From the NCBI GenBank assembly GCA_019648995.1, contig BLXT01000981.1, forward strand, positions 818,225 to 843,989: a stretch of 25,765 bases of DNA. The letters run 5' to 3'. Shown here in pieces: positions 10,801 through 22,100 of this stretch. Origin of the DNA: Plakobranchus ocellatus (lineage: Eukaryota > Mollusca > Gastropoda > Plakobranchidae). Numbering within the stretch: the stretch's first letter is position 1; every line of letters starts with the position of its first letter. The notes beneath the pieces were generated by a model. The model was not told the origin of the DNA and did no database searches. It saw only the letters and a program-made list of their open reading frames with translations. The position numbers and the translations under genes are program-made.

Positions 10801-13077
10801 CGATAACTTTTTTGTTTTGTGTCACTTTTGATATTATTTTTTTGTTTTTCACGTTCCCAAAAAGCTCAAAGAATATGAAATAAAAAAAAAAAAAATCCAA
10901 TTTTCACTTGGGATATTTTAAGTTAAAACATCAAAATAACTAAACATTTACCAAGAACATTAAAAAATTGTGAATCTGGTAAATTTGTTTCCTCTCACCA
11001 GAAAATGAAATAAAAGTTGCACAAAAATTAACTAAAATTGCATTTATTTTGTTGCTAAGGTAATTTAAAAGTTAAAACATTAGGGTGTGCATACTTATCC
11101 CCCATCAGGAGAGGGTGCTCTGGAAAAACATCAGTCCCATCCATTCCATCATCACAAGTTTTCAAACAGATGTTGTACAAAGCATCCTTTTAAAAAGAAA
11201 GAATTTATAAACAATGCTACATAAATAAAATTTAACTTCACTTTGTCATGTCAATAGTAGAAAATTAAATTGAAAGATTGTTATGCTGAACAGATAAAAA
11301 AATTGTTCCCCCAATAGAGACCATTTAGTAATTATGTAAGCTTTGCTGCAGGTGATTTGGGGTTAATATGAAAATAATTGGCAACATTGAGTTATTCTTT
11401 CATTCTTCTTTTTTGGTATATTTCAGAGTTTTAAACTATCTAAATTCTTATCAACAGGCCTGTGTTTGAGAAAAGAACCCCCACCTCTAATTTTTGTTTA
11501 AACTTTGTTATGCTTCAGCCACTTACTAACCATAATCATGTATCATTACTATCAAGAACTATATTTTGACCTGACATGAAATTTTTTATGCCATTAATAG
11601 ACTTGCATTACTTGTTTCAAGACCTCCCACTATGACTGAACAGATAATCAGTAGATTTGGATGCAAACCAGTAGCATACTAACATACTCGATTAACTATT
11701 AAAAATAGATATCTTTAGTCCTCCCCATACTTGATTATTGCTAGATTGTGCATTGTTGCCGCTTTCGGCCCTCACTTTTGGATGATAATAATTTTAAATA
11801 TACAAGACTGATGTTTAGATGTAGGTCTAACAGGCCTATCATAACGGAAACAGCATTAAGTGGGCTGATATAAATATTACTGCTTGTATGGATGCATGAA
11901 AATTAAAATGTAGATTTAGTGCCCTTGTCTTTTGCACATAAATCTTTTGAATTTTTTTTGCAGAAAGAAAGATTTAAAAAAAAAACAAAAAAACTTAGAC
12001 CAATGTTGCCAATGTTTGAAAAAAAATGCTTGAAAACCATGTATATCCAGTAGGATGCTTGATTACTGGGAAAGTTTTGTAGGCCTAAGGATGATTATGT
12101 TAAGTTGCGAGTGTAGAGGGTGATAGTGACGATCAATTTCATAATAACATTGATGAAGGTGAACATGATGATGATGAAGATCAGGGCTGGGATTAGCTAA
12201 GGTCAATTCAGCTGAAATGGTAAGATCCAGCAGGGAGCTGTTAGGGGCAAAGCCCCTGGAAAAAGTAAAGGGTTTTAACAATTAACAAGCCCAAAACCCA
12301 GTCTGTTTTGTGAGGAATTTTTTCATTTGAAAATAGAACTACAGGCCTCACACAATGATAACAAAATGTGACATTTTATAATTGTAATAGACCTCAAGAT
12401 TTACTAAATTACTGTAGGTGTGCGGTGTTCAACCAGACACATGCCACTTACCATTTTAAATCATTTGGTTGGCGTGCAATTCTAGTGATTTCGGACTGTT
12501 AAGTCATCAATATTACAGTCCTTATTACAATAGGTCTATCACCTCAAATTGACATTTGTCATAAAATGAAGTGTAAACTACATTTTAGATCTAATCTAGA
12601 TTTGATAGATTAAATACTCAACTATAGACATTCCATAACATTAAAGCATAATATTAGAAGCTAATTAATGAATTTTCAACTCTAAAAGATGCAAGAAAGT
12701 ATCTTCCTACTCACTACCATCAGTCCAATAATATTACCATTTATCAAGCCTTCAATACCTGCAGGCTTAGGGCCTGGATGATGAATTTTTTTAAAGATGC
12801 ACTACAGTGTATACAACTCAAAATCTAGCTAACACAATAATAAAAGGTTACATGAAAAAAGAAAATCTATGTGAGATAGGTCTACAGAATCTCAATAAGG
12901 CTTAAAATTGTGACCCATTGTATATTAAATAAAACATCCGAGTTTTCCTTTGCTCTATTTGAAATGTCTGAGATCTAGGCAAGTCATGGCGGCCTACAAT
13001 GTATTCAAGTCTGTATAGGCTTAGAGAAATAAAAAGAGAAAGAGTGAGAATTACTGAGATAGTGATAAAAGAGAAAC

Positions 13078-13130
<53 letters not shown>

Positions 13131-16100
13131 AGAGAAAGAGTGAGAATTACTGAGATAGTGATAAAAGNNNNNNNNNNNNNNNNNNNNNNNNNNNNNNNNN
13201 NNNNNNNNNNNNNNNNNNNNNNNNNNNNNNNNNNNNNNNNNNNNNNNNNNNNNNNNNNNNNNNNNNNNNNNNNNNNNNNNNNNNNNNNNNNNNNNNNNNN
13301 NNNNNNNNNNNNNNNNNNNNNNNNNNNNNNNNNNNNNNNNNNNNNNNNNNNNNNNNNNNNNNNNNNNNNNNNNNNNNNNNNNNNNNNNNNNNNNNNNNNN
13401 NNNNNNNNNNNNNNNNNNNNNNNNNNNNNNNNNNNNNNNNNNNNNNNNNNNNNNNNNNNNNNNNNNNNNNNNNNNNNNNNNNNNNNNNNNNNNNNNNNNN
13501 NNNNNNNNNNNNNNNNNNNNNNNNNNNNNNNNNNNNNNNNNNNNNNNNNNNNNNNNNNNNNNNNNNNNNNNNNNNNNNNNNNNNNNNNNNNNNNNNNNNN
13601 NNNNNNNNNNNNNNNNNNNNNNNNNNNNNNNNNNNNNNNNNNNNNNNNNNNNNNNNNNNNNNNNNNNNNNNNNNNNNNNNNNNNNNNNNNNNNNNNNNNN
13701 NNNNNNNNNNNNNNNNNNNNNNNNNNNNNNNNNNNNNNNNNNNNNNNNNNNNNNNNNNNNNNNNNNNNNNNNNNNNNNNNNNNNNNNNNNNNNNNNNNNN
13801 NNNNNNNNNNNNNNNNNNNNNNNNNNNNNNNNNNNNNNNNNNNNNNNNNNNNNNNNNNNNNNNNNNNNNNNNNNNNNNNNNNNNNNNNNNNNNNNNNNNN
13901 NNNNNNNNNNNNNNNNNNNNNNNNNNNNNNNNNNNNNNNNNNNNNNNNNNNNNNNNNNNNNNNNNNTGCTTTATTTAATCCAGGGACATTTTGCAAGCCT
14001 GGTGTAAGATCAAAGAAACTACACCGGTCTACTTCGAGGACATTAAAAAAACCGAGGACAACTTTCCATCGATACCGCATTTTGTGTTATATAAATGGAA
14101 AGAAAATCGCACAAAATGAAACTAAAGCACAAGCGCTTAGTTTCGGTCTCTTTACACAGAATGTTGAATAAACGTTATGGACCGCAAGTTGGATACTTGG
14201 ATTATATCGATAGTAATTTAAAGATGTTCAATACTATTTAAAAGGTAAAGAGTACACGTCGGTCGTTATCGGATGAATCGAAAGGATAAAACGAGATAAT
14301 TTTTTTCCTTTCCATCGTCCATCGGGACAACTGAACGGGATTTTAGCGGGGCAGCCCGGAAAATGGAATTTATAGGCGTTCACCGGAATTTTTCTCGGCG
14401 AAAACGGAAAGTTAGCAGGTCTGCTACTTATACACACTGGTAAGTTGGGTTCCTGAAGACAACAACGTAAATACTCATTTTGAATTCCAGTACTACTGGT
14501 ACCTTTTTCCTTCAATAAAAAGTTTTGCTTTTTGACTGCTAATTTTTAATCATATCTGCAAATTTTTTTTTCTGAATCACAGCTTCAAAATCCCAACTAC
14601 ACAGAGATCCATGGCTCTGTGGATGAGCCTCAGCCCATGATGATGAAGACTGAGGTGATGATTATGATAATGATGAAGACAATGAAGGTAGTGATGATTG
14701 TGATGGAGGTGATGATAATGACAAAGAAGGTGGTGGTCATGATGATGCTAATGAAAATAATAGAGATGATGATGATGATGAGAGTGACTGTGATGATGAA
14801 AGAGGTGTTGGTGAAGGTGGTGATAACAATGGTGTTTATAGTAATGTTCTGATGGATGTGGGAAAATTATAAAAGGCATTTTACCTTTTATTTTCAAATG
14901 CACTTTGGGAAAGTGATCAATAATGATTATCATCAGTAAACAAACAACACTAGGCCTAGGGTAGACATGAATAAGAATCCTAAAGGATGTAAACAGTGAT
15001 ACTGATTGACCACTAATAACCCAAACAAGGCCTTGCAAATAAGCCTGCTAGAGTCTTGCTTGCAGGCTTAGGATTGTACCATTTTCGGCATTTCAGTTAT
15101 GGGATGGGGTAAAACTTTTCAAATCAATTTTTTAAAGATGTATTTTAATTTTGAAATTCAATTGAATGATATAGAATTTGAAAGCATATGAGAAAGATAG
15201 AAAAAATCATTCATGCAAAGAACAAAAAGATTAAAGGGAAAGGAGAGTGCTTGGGAATAATGTGGAGAGAGAGAGAGAAAATGATTTAGTGTAAAAATCT
15301 AAGGAAAATAACACCACTAACAAAATGCAATGCCAGGCTATACCAGTAGTTTTAAAACTCAAAACATAACTTGCTCCCCATTTCATCGGTCTTGAGACAG
15401 TTTCTTCCTTGCAATTTTCCTAATTCATGGTAGGCTTTAAATGTTAATGTCATTACACCATTTTCTCCTCCTTTGAGAGAATAAAATAAAATCTGAAAGA
15501 AATTCTCTTCAAACTGCCATACCTCATCAGCCGGTGTGTAGGGGCGTAGATTACAAGGCCGGGTCACAATGTAGTCAGGAGGTTTGATGTAAAACAGGTC
15601 ATGAGCACTGTCGATGGGTAAAAGTCGCTGTCCATGCAATTTTTGTAAAAAAAAAAAAAAATTTTAAATGGATGTTAATTTTTGTAAATATTAATATCAA
15701 TTGGTTCTGTGGATAAAAAACATTATATACAACGGATCTGTCACTAGAAGTAGAAAACTACAGGATTATTATTATCGTTATTATTTTTATGGAATCAAGT
15801 TTCGGCAAGCTCAGAGTGTGTCTCCCTCAACCGCTGTACAAAGTACTGCACCAAAATCTCAGGCCCAATATTTTAAGTCAGGAAAGAAACGCTTATCATA
15901 AGCATAGCCCCTTTCCAAGCAGAAATAGAGTCAAAATATTACAATCTAAGTATTCTTCCGAGGGTTTTTTTTTATCACTTTCTGAAAATGTATTTAAGAA
16001 AATAATGTGTTTTTTCCTTTTCAAAATCTACAATACAAATGCTTGGAAGGATAAAAGGTTTAGAGGGGGGAGATAAATGTAGAGCAACATTACTTCAGTA

Positions 16101-19100
16101 TTTATTTTGTTCCTTGTAACATGATTATATGAGCTTCATTTCTTGCATACATATGTTTGACAATCATTACCTGTAAGTATAGTATAATATTAAGTTCGTA
16201 TGACTGGTTTAAAATAATTTTTATTTTCAATTTTTTCCCCAACAATTTCGCATTGATTCTTTACAGTATACCTAAAATACATTTGCACAGTATTAAGGTT
16301 TTAATATATCTAAGAGAAAATACTAAATGGAGTTAATAGCTCAAGAAAAGGGCTATGCAAAAAAAAAAAAAAGAAAAAAGATATTCATTCACAAAGTGAT
16401 AACCAACCAGTCAAATATGAAATTATATTTTTGGGATTTAACACATATGAATTGTCATTTTTTAAATTTAAAAATTTGTAGGGAGACAGCCATTAAAGAA
16501 TATATGACAAGGGCTTTACAAAAACCAAGGCACACACTCAAGCCTGTGACTGTATATAAAAACATTATGTAATCGACTTCAATTATTCATAGCATTTCAA
16601 TGTGTGCCTTGATTTTTTTCCCTCTTTAGGGAGGGGGACAATAAATCGAGTGGAGATGAGGAAAATTCAAACTTCATGAAAGTTCCCAAAAATATACTTT
16701 TCTTAGGTAAAAGCAATGTTGAATCTTCTTTGTAAAATCAAATTTTGTGCTTATGTTGAGACATTCTCTCTTTTTGAACTGACAGCATCTCAGAAAAAGG
16801 TGTGACAATCAAGTGAAGGTCGATAATCAACATGCAAGAATGCATTTCCAAGTGCATTTCTGAATAAAATAGCTCTGGCTTTTATTAAGCACATCAAATA
16901 AAAGACAAAGCCATATGATTCGTAAATAAGTTTTAAAAGTACCGAAAAAACTAAATATGCAAATATTGAATGGGAAAAATTATTTCTATTAGCTGCTTTC
17001 CTAACAATTCTTGCACTTGAAAATGTAGATTTTTGCATTGTTTTATTTGAAAGTTTTAATCAGACATAATAAATTAGCAATTGATAAAATAATTTGGTTT
17101 AGCATAAAAAGATGCCGTTAGCTCAAATTATTACTTAAATCATTTTGAACTGGAATAAAATTCAAAGCATGTTTATTAAGCACTTCTCTGGTTATAGAAA
17201 TTAAAAAGTGAAATGGTGTGCAAGGTAAGAAGATTCAACACATGATTCTTTGGTAGTCTTCTCAGTGTCTGCTTCTTGGAGCTTTGAGTGAGAGGACCAC
17301 AATAAAAGTTAATGAATTCACACCTTATTCCATTTTCTATTCAATGGCTACATAAGTGTGATTTCATTTAGTTGGTTAACACTTTTACAAAGCTGTAGCA
17401 CATTTCTGAGAAGAGAAACATTAATTTTTATTACAGCATAAAATCTCTGAAATACGAGATGAAAAATGTTTGAGATGATGGTGCAAGTACAGTGAGCAGC
17501 AGCTGAAAATGAAAGCTACAGACACATTAGTATCTTTCTCCGAGAATGCCCGTCACTTGGTTGGAAATAAAATGGTCTATTAGTGGTCAATCAAAACACT
17601 AGAAATAATATCAGTCACACTGCACAATAATGGTCCCTTCAGTTCGAATTGCAGCTAGCACCAGACATGTCCATCAGTCTCTGGTAGATCGTCGGTGTAG
17701 GGCTACACATTTAAAATTATACATACTTGTAGTTCTGCCTGCAGGCCTCCTCTGAAAACCCATGGCTCTTGATCACCACTCATAAAAGCTTCTTTATATC
17801 CCTTGGAAAACCCTGTTATCCAAGGACACAATACCGGGGAGAAAGAAGTGGAGAAGAAAAGAAGCCTAAATGAGAGTGCTTTTGATACTGCTTGCAAATT
17901 AATACTGCTCTGTTATCTTTAATTTACAACTTGTGACACTAACACAAGGAGACATTATTACAAAAGATAACTGATTTGGTTTTTTTTAATCTCTTCCTCT
18001 CTATAAGTGAAATGTTTTAATACAGACTCTAGTTCTAGTTTTAAATAAGAAAGACTCATATATTCTTTGGTCAAAGATCTTACATAAAATCAGGAAAGTA
18101 TTAATTGGGCTGAAAAACTTACATGCTTGAAGTGTTAAAAATACATATAGGCATAGAATCAAATACCATGGTCGACGCAGTTTTCACAAGCATGTAAGGT
18201 TAATATGACAGGAAGTACTGCACTGCAGTTTTGCACATGAATGCAAAAACAAATGGTTTACAAAACTTTTGCAGATGCCAATAATCAAAAATGAGAGAAA
18301 GGGATGCTTCTTTTTGTTTAAAATGCTTTAGTTTTTTTTTTTTTTTTCCAAATATGATCGTAAAATAGTGTATATCGTCAAAAGAATCCAGAAAGAAATG
18401 AACTTTTAAGATAATATTCAATGAGACCTTTTCCTGGACAGTACAAATAATCAAATGTGTAAAAAATGCTATAAAGACAAAACATAAGATTGTGCTCCCT
18501 AAGATTTCAAAAAACAACAATACAAAAGATATTTGGGAATAAATTCATGCACTGGAAACCTTGAGAGCAAAATTTATACACAATGGGCATGAAACAACAG
18601 AGCATTACAATATTTCACTAAACCAGTAAAGCAAAGCATTACATTTATTTTAAAATACCAAAAGGTTGTCTCCGACATAAAAAAAAAAAACCCTCTCTCT
18701 CATCTTGATTTAAAAAAAAAAAACATACTCAAGGCAATACTTCCAAGTCAGCTTCACAACATGTGGTAAGGTTTGCTTAGAATACTCAAAGATATTGCCA
18801 GTGAAACTTTATTTGTATTTTATTTGGTATTCTTGATGACATACTAATGCCTGGAAAATGAAAAGAAATTACACCCCTTTCCTTCAAAGGGCACGAAAAA
18901 CAGATTTTTAAATGCTTTCTTTCAAAGCAACAAGCTGCATCTTGATAGCATTTTAAGCAAACCTTACATTTTTTACTGTCAGAAAATTATTTATTTCAGC
19001 ATCCGTGCTAGGGGGCCCAAACATTCTATGACCTGAAGCCAAGAGCTATCTAATTTTGCATGGCTATTCAATCCTCAAAATTTCTTTTCTTTTTTTTTTT

Positions 19101-22100
19101 GCACACAAATTCAGTAAGTTTTACAACAATTATTATTTTAGGCATTTCAACCTGAAAGCAGAACTGGTCTTTTCTTTCATTTGCCAAACAAAGATAATCA
19201 GATTTAAAAGAAAGATAAAAAGCATTGTGTCTTTCTGAAATTTGATGCTCTAATATAAAGGAAAAGAAGTGCCTAAAATAACCATACAATGTCTCTGTAT
19301 TTTACAAAATGGCAGGTGGTTTTATAATAAATTGGTGTGTTCGTTTTGTACAGGGAACAAAATTGTTCCATTTGTCACCTTAAATAAGAATAAACCAACC
19401 AATATTTGCTTACTACAGAGAAAAGGTAAATATGTTGCAAAGGAAAACATTTTTTTACACTGCAAGTGAATATAAAAAAATCTCTCATTATTTTGTTCTG
19501 TTTTTTAACATTTAAATTAATAGCCATACAGGGAGATTGTTAATGCTCTTAACTTCTGGAGCAAATTCATAGTTAATTCTTTAATTCAAACTGCAGCTTC
19601 TTGAGACTTATGATTTCTCTCCACAAATGTTACTTTCAGATTCTGAAACAAAACGTATCTGCTGACTTGGGCACCCTAGCTTCATCCATCTGGTAATGAA
19701 AAATGAAAAGGCCATAAGAGGACCTGCACTGAAAGTCAAAACAGCATTATTAGCAGCTACTTTCATCTTAAATTGCTGGTGAAAACTGCGCATATTTAGC
19801 AATCAAATAAAATGGACATTTAGAGGACCTATAAAATTGCATTAAAATCAACAACAACAACAACAAAAAGAACCCACACATTTTTTTTTTTAAAAGAGAC
19901 ATAACAGACAATAAGAACAAAGAAATCCTACATGTGACACAGCTAAATGTCTGCTGAGCCAGTGGTTGTGTTGCAAGTCCTTTTGCTGTAAAATAGAAGA
20001 TGGAGAAAATTATTCGTTTTGTTAAGATCCTGCAAAAGAACTATGGTAGTTGCAATAAAAATGTACTGACTAACTTTTTTAAACAAATTGTTAAGTAATA
20101 TTGAATGACTGAATTTACCATCATTTTCAAATTCCAATCTTTCAAATAGGAAACCCAAAAGGCTGACAATGCGTTAAGAATAAAATCAATTTATAATGTA
20201 AAAATGACTATACATAATGGCTGTGAGACATGCTTATGTGTGGTTTAGTCTATCGTTTTCATATTTTTGTCTCTATATTGTACTTTGGAAAATATTTATC
20301 TTGAAATAATTATATTGGACCTTGAAATTTCAAAGAAAGTTATTTAATTTGCAGATATATAAATATGTTATTAATAAATATTTAATTTCCAAAATTTACA
20401 TCTGAACACTTTATGAAACATTCATGGAATGAAATATTTAGCTATAAATTCAAAGAATTAAGCATTTTATACCTAGCCACTGCACATGTGCACGGCATAT
20501 TTTTAGGAGGCTGACAAGATCCCACAGATAAGAGTACATATCACACATGAAAGACTTATTGGGGCCATTCACAAGCTTCACAAGCAGATTAGAAGCCTGT
20601 TCAACCCTCGCAATAAATTCTTCTGAAAGATGATGCCACTCGGTTGCCTGTACATTATGAGGAAAAGAAAAAAAATCTTGAGGGGGTGAAAATCATGAAA
20701 CTTGAAAATACATGTCTCTTTATCTCTTTACTACAGTTCAAAATACATTACTTTCTACTGACAATTCTAAAAGTTTGAAAATATAATGCCCGAAACCAAT
20801 TTCTATCTTACAAATTTTTCAGGTAAGCAATATTATACATTATAAGTGCTTAAGCAGGCAAGGTTTTGAAAAAAAAAACAACATAAAAAAAGAGCGCAAG
20901 AAACTTTAAATACAACAATATTCACCTCAAAGGAATGTTCTGCATGCCCCTTCTTTTTAGAGATTGCAAGGGCATTGTTTCTCAACCAATGTAGTCGTTG
21001 GAGAAAAAACAAGCTGTTGTTACCATGTTCAAAAGGCATGTAGAACAAATTGACAATGGCCAAAGCATCATCTTCCGAAAAAACCGCTTCCAATTTAATT
21101 TGGCTTGCAGAATGATTATCTTCAGGATACTCTTTTCTGTCACTGGGAATGTCTGACTCAACCTGCATTAGGCTGTCAGATGAATGCTGCTTCTCAAGCA
21201 CTGGGGTAATTTGAGGAGAAGAGGCTCCATCTGTTCCCAATGGCATGGGAGAGGACTGAGAGCTATCAGGACAGTCTGATGTACTTGGCATTGCTATGTC
21301 CATGGGCTCTGCACCAGACTCTGTTGTAGAACCTGTATCTGATATAGAGTCTGATGGAGGTGCCTCACTTAAGCTACTGACTGGTAAACTGGGAGGCTGG
21401 AGAAATGTCGAAATGGGTTCAGGTGCACGTACTGAAGAGCATATCATTGAAATAGCAGGGATACTTGACACAGTGGATGATTGCGTAGTAAAAGCTGGGG
21501 TCAGACAAGTTTTTATCACATCTGGCAGAGGTAGTCCAGCTGGAGGAGAAGGTGGCAAATAGTTTTCTGGTGGGGTAGAGGGGGCTTGAAGCTCTGAAGG
21601 GTCCATACAAGGTTGTGCAGCAGATGGAACATCTTCAACATTCACATCTTCTCCTGTGGCAAGCGGTTTAACACCAGGTGGGATTGAAGGATTGCCTGGA
21701 AGGCTTGTTGGAAGACCTGGCAAATCATCTATTGGGGGAGATGGATTTTGCATTACTGGTGGTCCTGTGTGCCCAGATGGCTCGTCAGTAGGTACACCAG
21801 GAGGTCCTGAACTGCCTTGCAAGAAGGTGGGTATCACTCGGGGAAATGGCTGTCGAGGGGGTTCACGGTGACAATGGAGTTCTAACAACCAGTCTTTGAC
21901 TGCAGTTTTCAGAGCCATTTTTGGCTGATAGCGTGTGTCAACTCGTGAAGCAAGATCATCATCGATGGTGAATTCATTTTCTGTTTCAAGTTTGATATCT
22001 GAGGCAATTGGGCTCATGCGATCATCTGAAACAACAACACAGTGAATGTATTTTCTGTTTTAAGTTTAATATATGAAGTAATTGGGCTCATTCATTCATC

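Larger units (their letters stand above)
11187..15522 (-). other. OGA: OGA intron 5 (4336 bp including the gap)
   Basis: Largest intron in the window. It collects the GA satellite, assembly gap, CpG-dense block, GAT-rich repeat and the GGGGC hairpin. No coding exon is missing between exons 5 and 6, judged by alignment to human OGA. Confidence 0.9.

Noticed and set aside
12902..14171. Two frames of about 390 codons on opposite strands across the N-run
   Set aside because: Most of their length is undetermined bases; the readable ends are GA repeat and intron. The OGA alignment needs no exon here.
14748..15038. His-rich minus frame of 96 codons
   Set aside because: Translation of the GAT-rich simple repeat.
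17801..17812. Alternative acceptor CCAAG 10 nt inside exon 4
   Set aside because: It shifts the frame after the phase-1 exon 3 and gives a TAA within the first codons; the upstream AACAG keeps the exact human spacing.
18200..18520. 106-codon minus frame with hydrophobic start
   Set aside because: Phe/Ile/Lys-rich, as expected of AT-rich intron DNA, with a poly-Lys run from a T-run; no domain or splice context and it lies within an OGA intron.
21296..21871. Plus-strand frames of 88 and 71 codons opposite OGA exon 2
   Set aside because: Antisense shadows of the Pro/Ser-rich linker; the Gly/Gly-Pro content simply mirrors it.
22015..22017. ATG at the head of the 394-codon minus frame as a translation start
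   Set aside because: It is internal. The preceding exon joins in phase and supplies conserved GH84 sequence, and the acceptor lies 8 nt upstream of the ATG.
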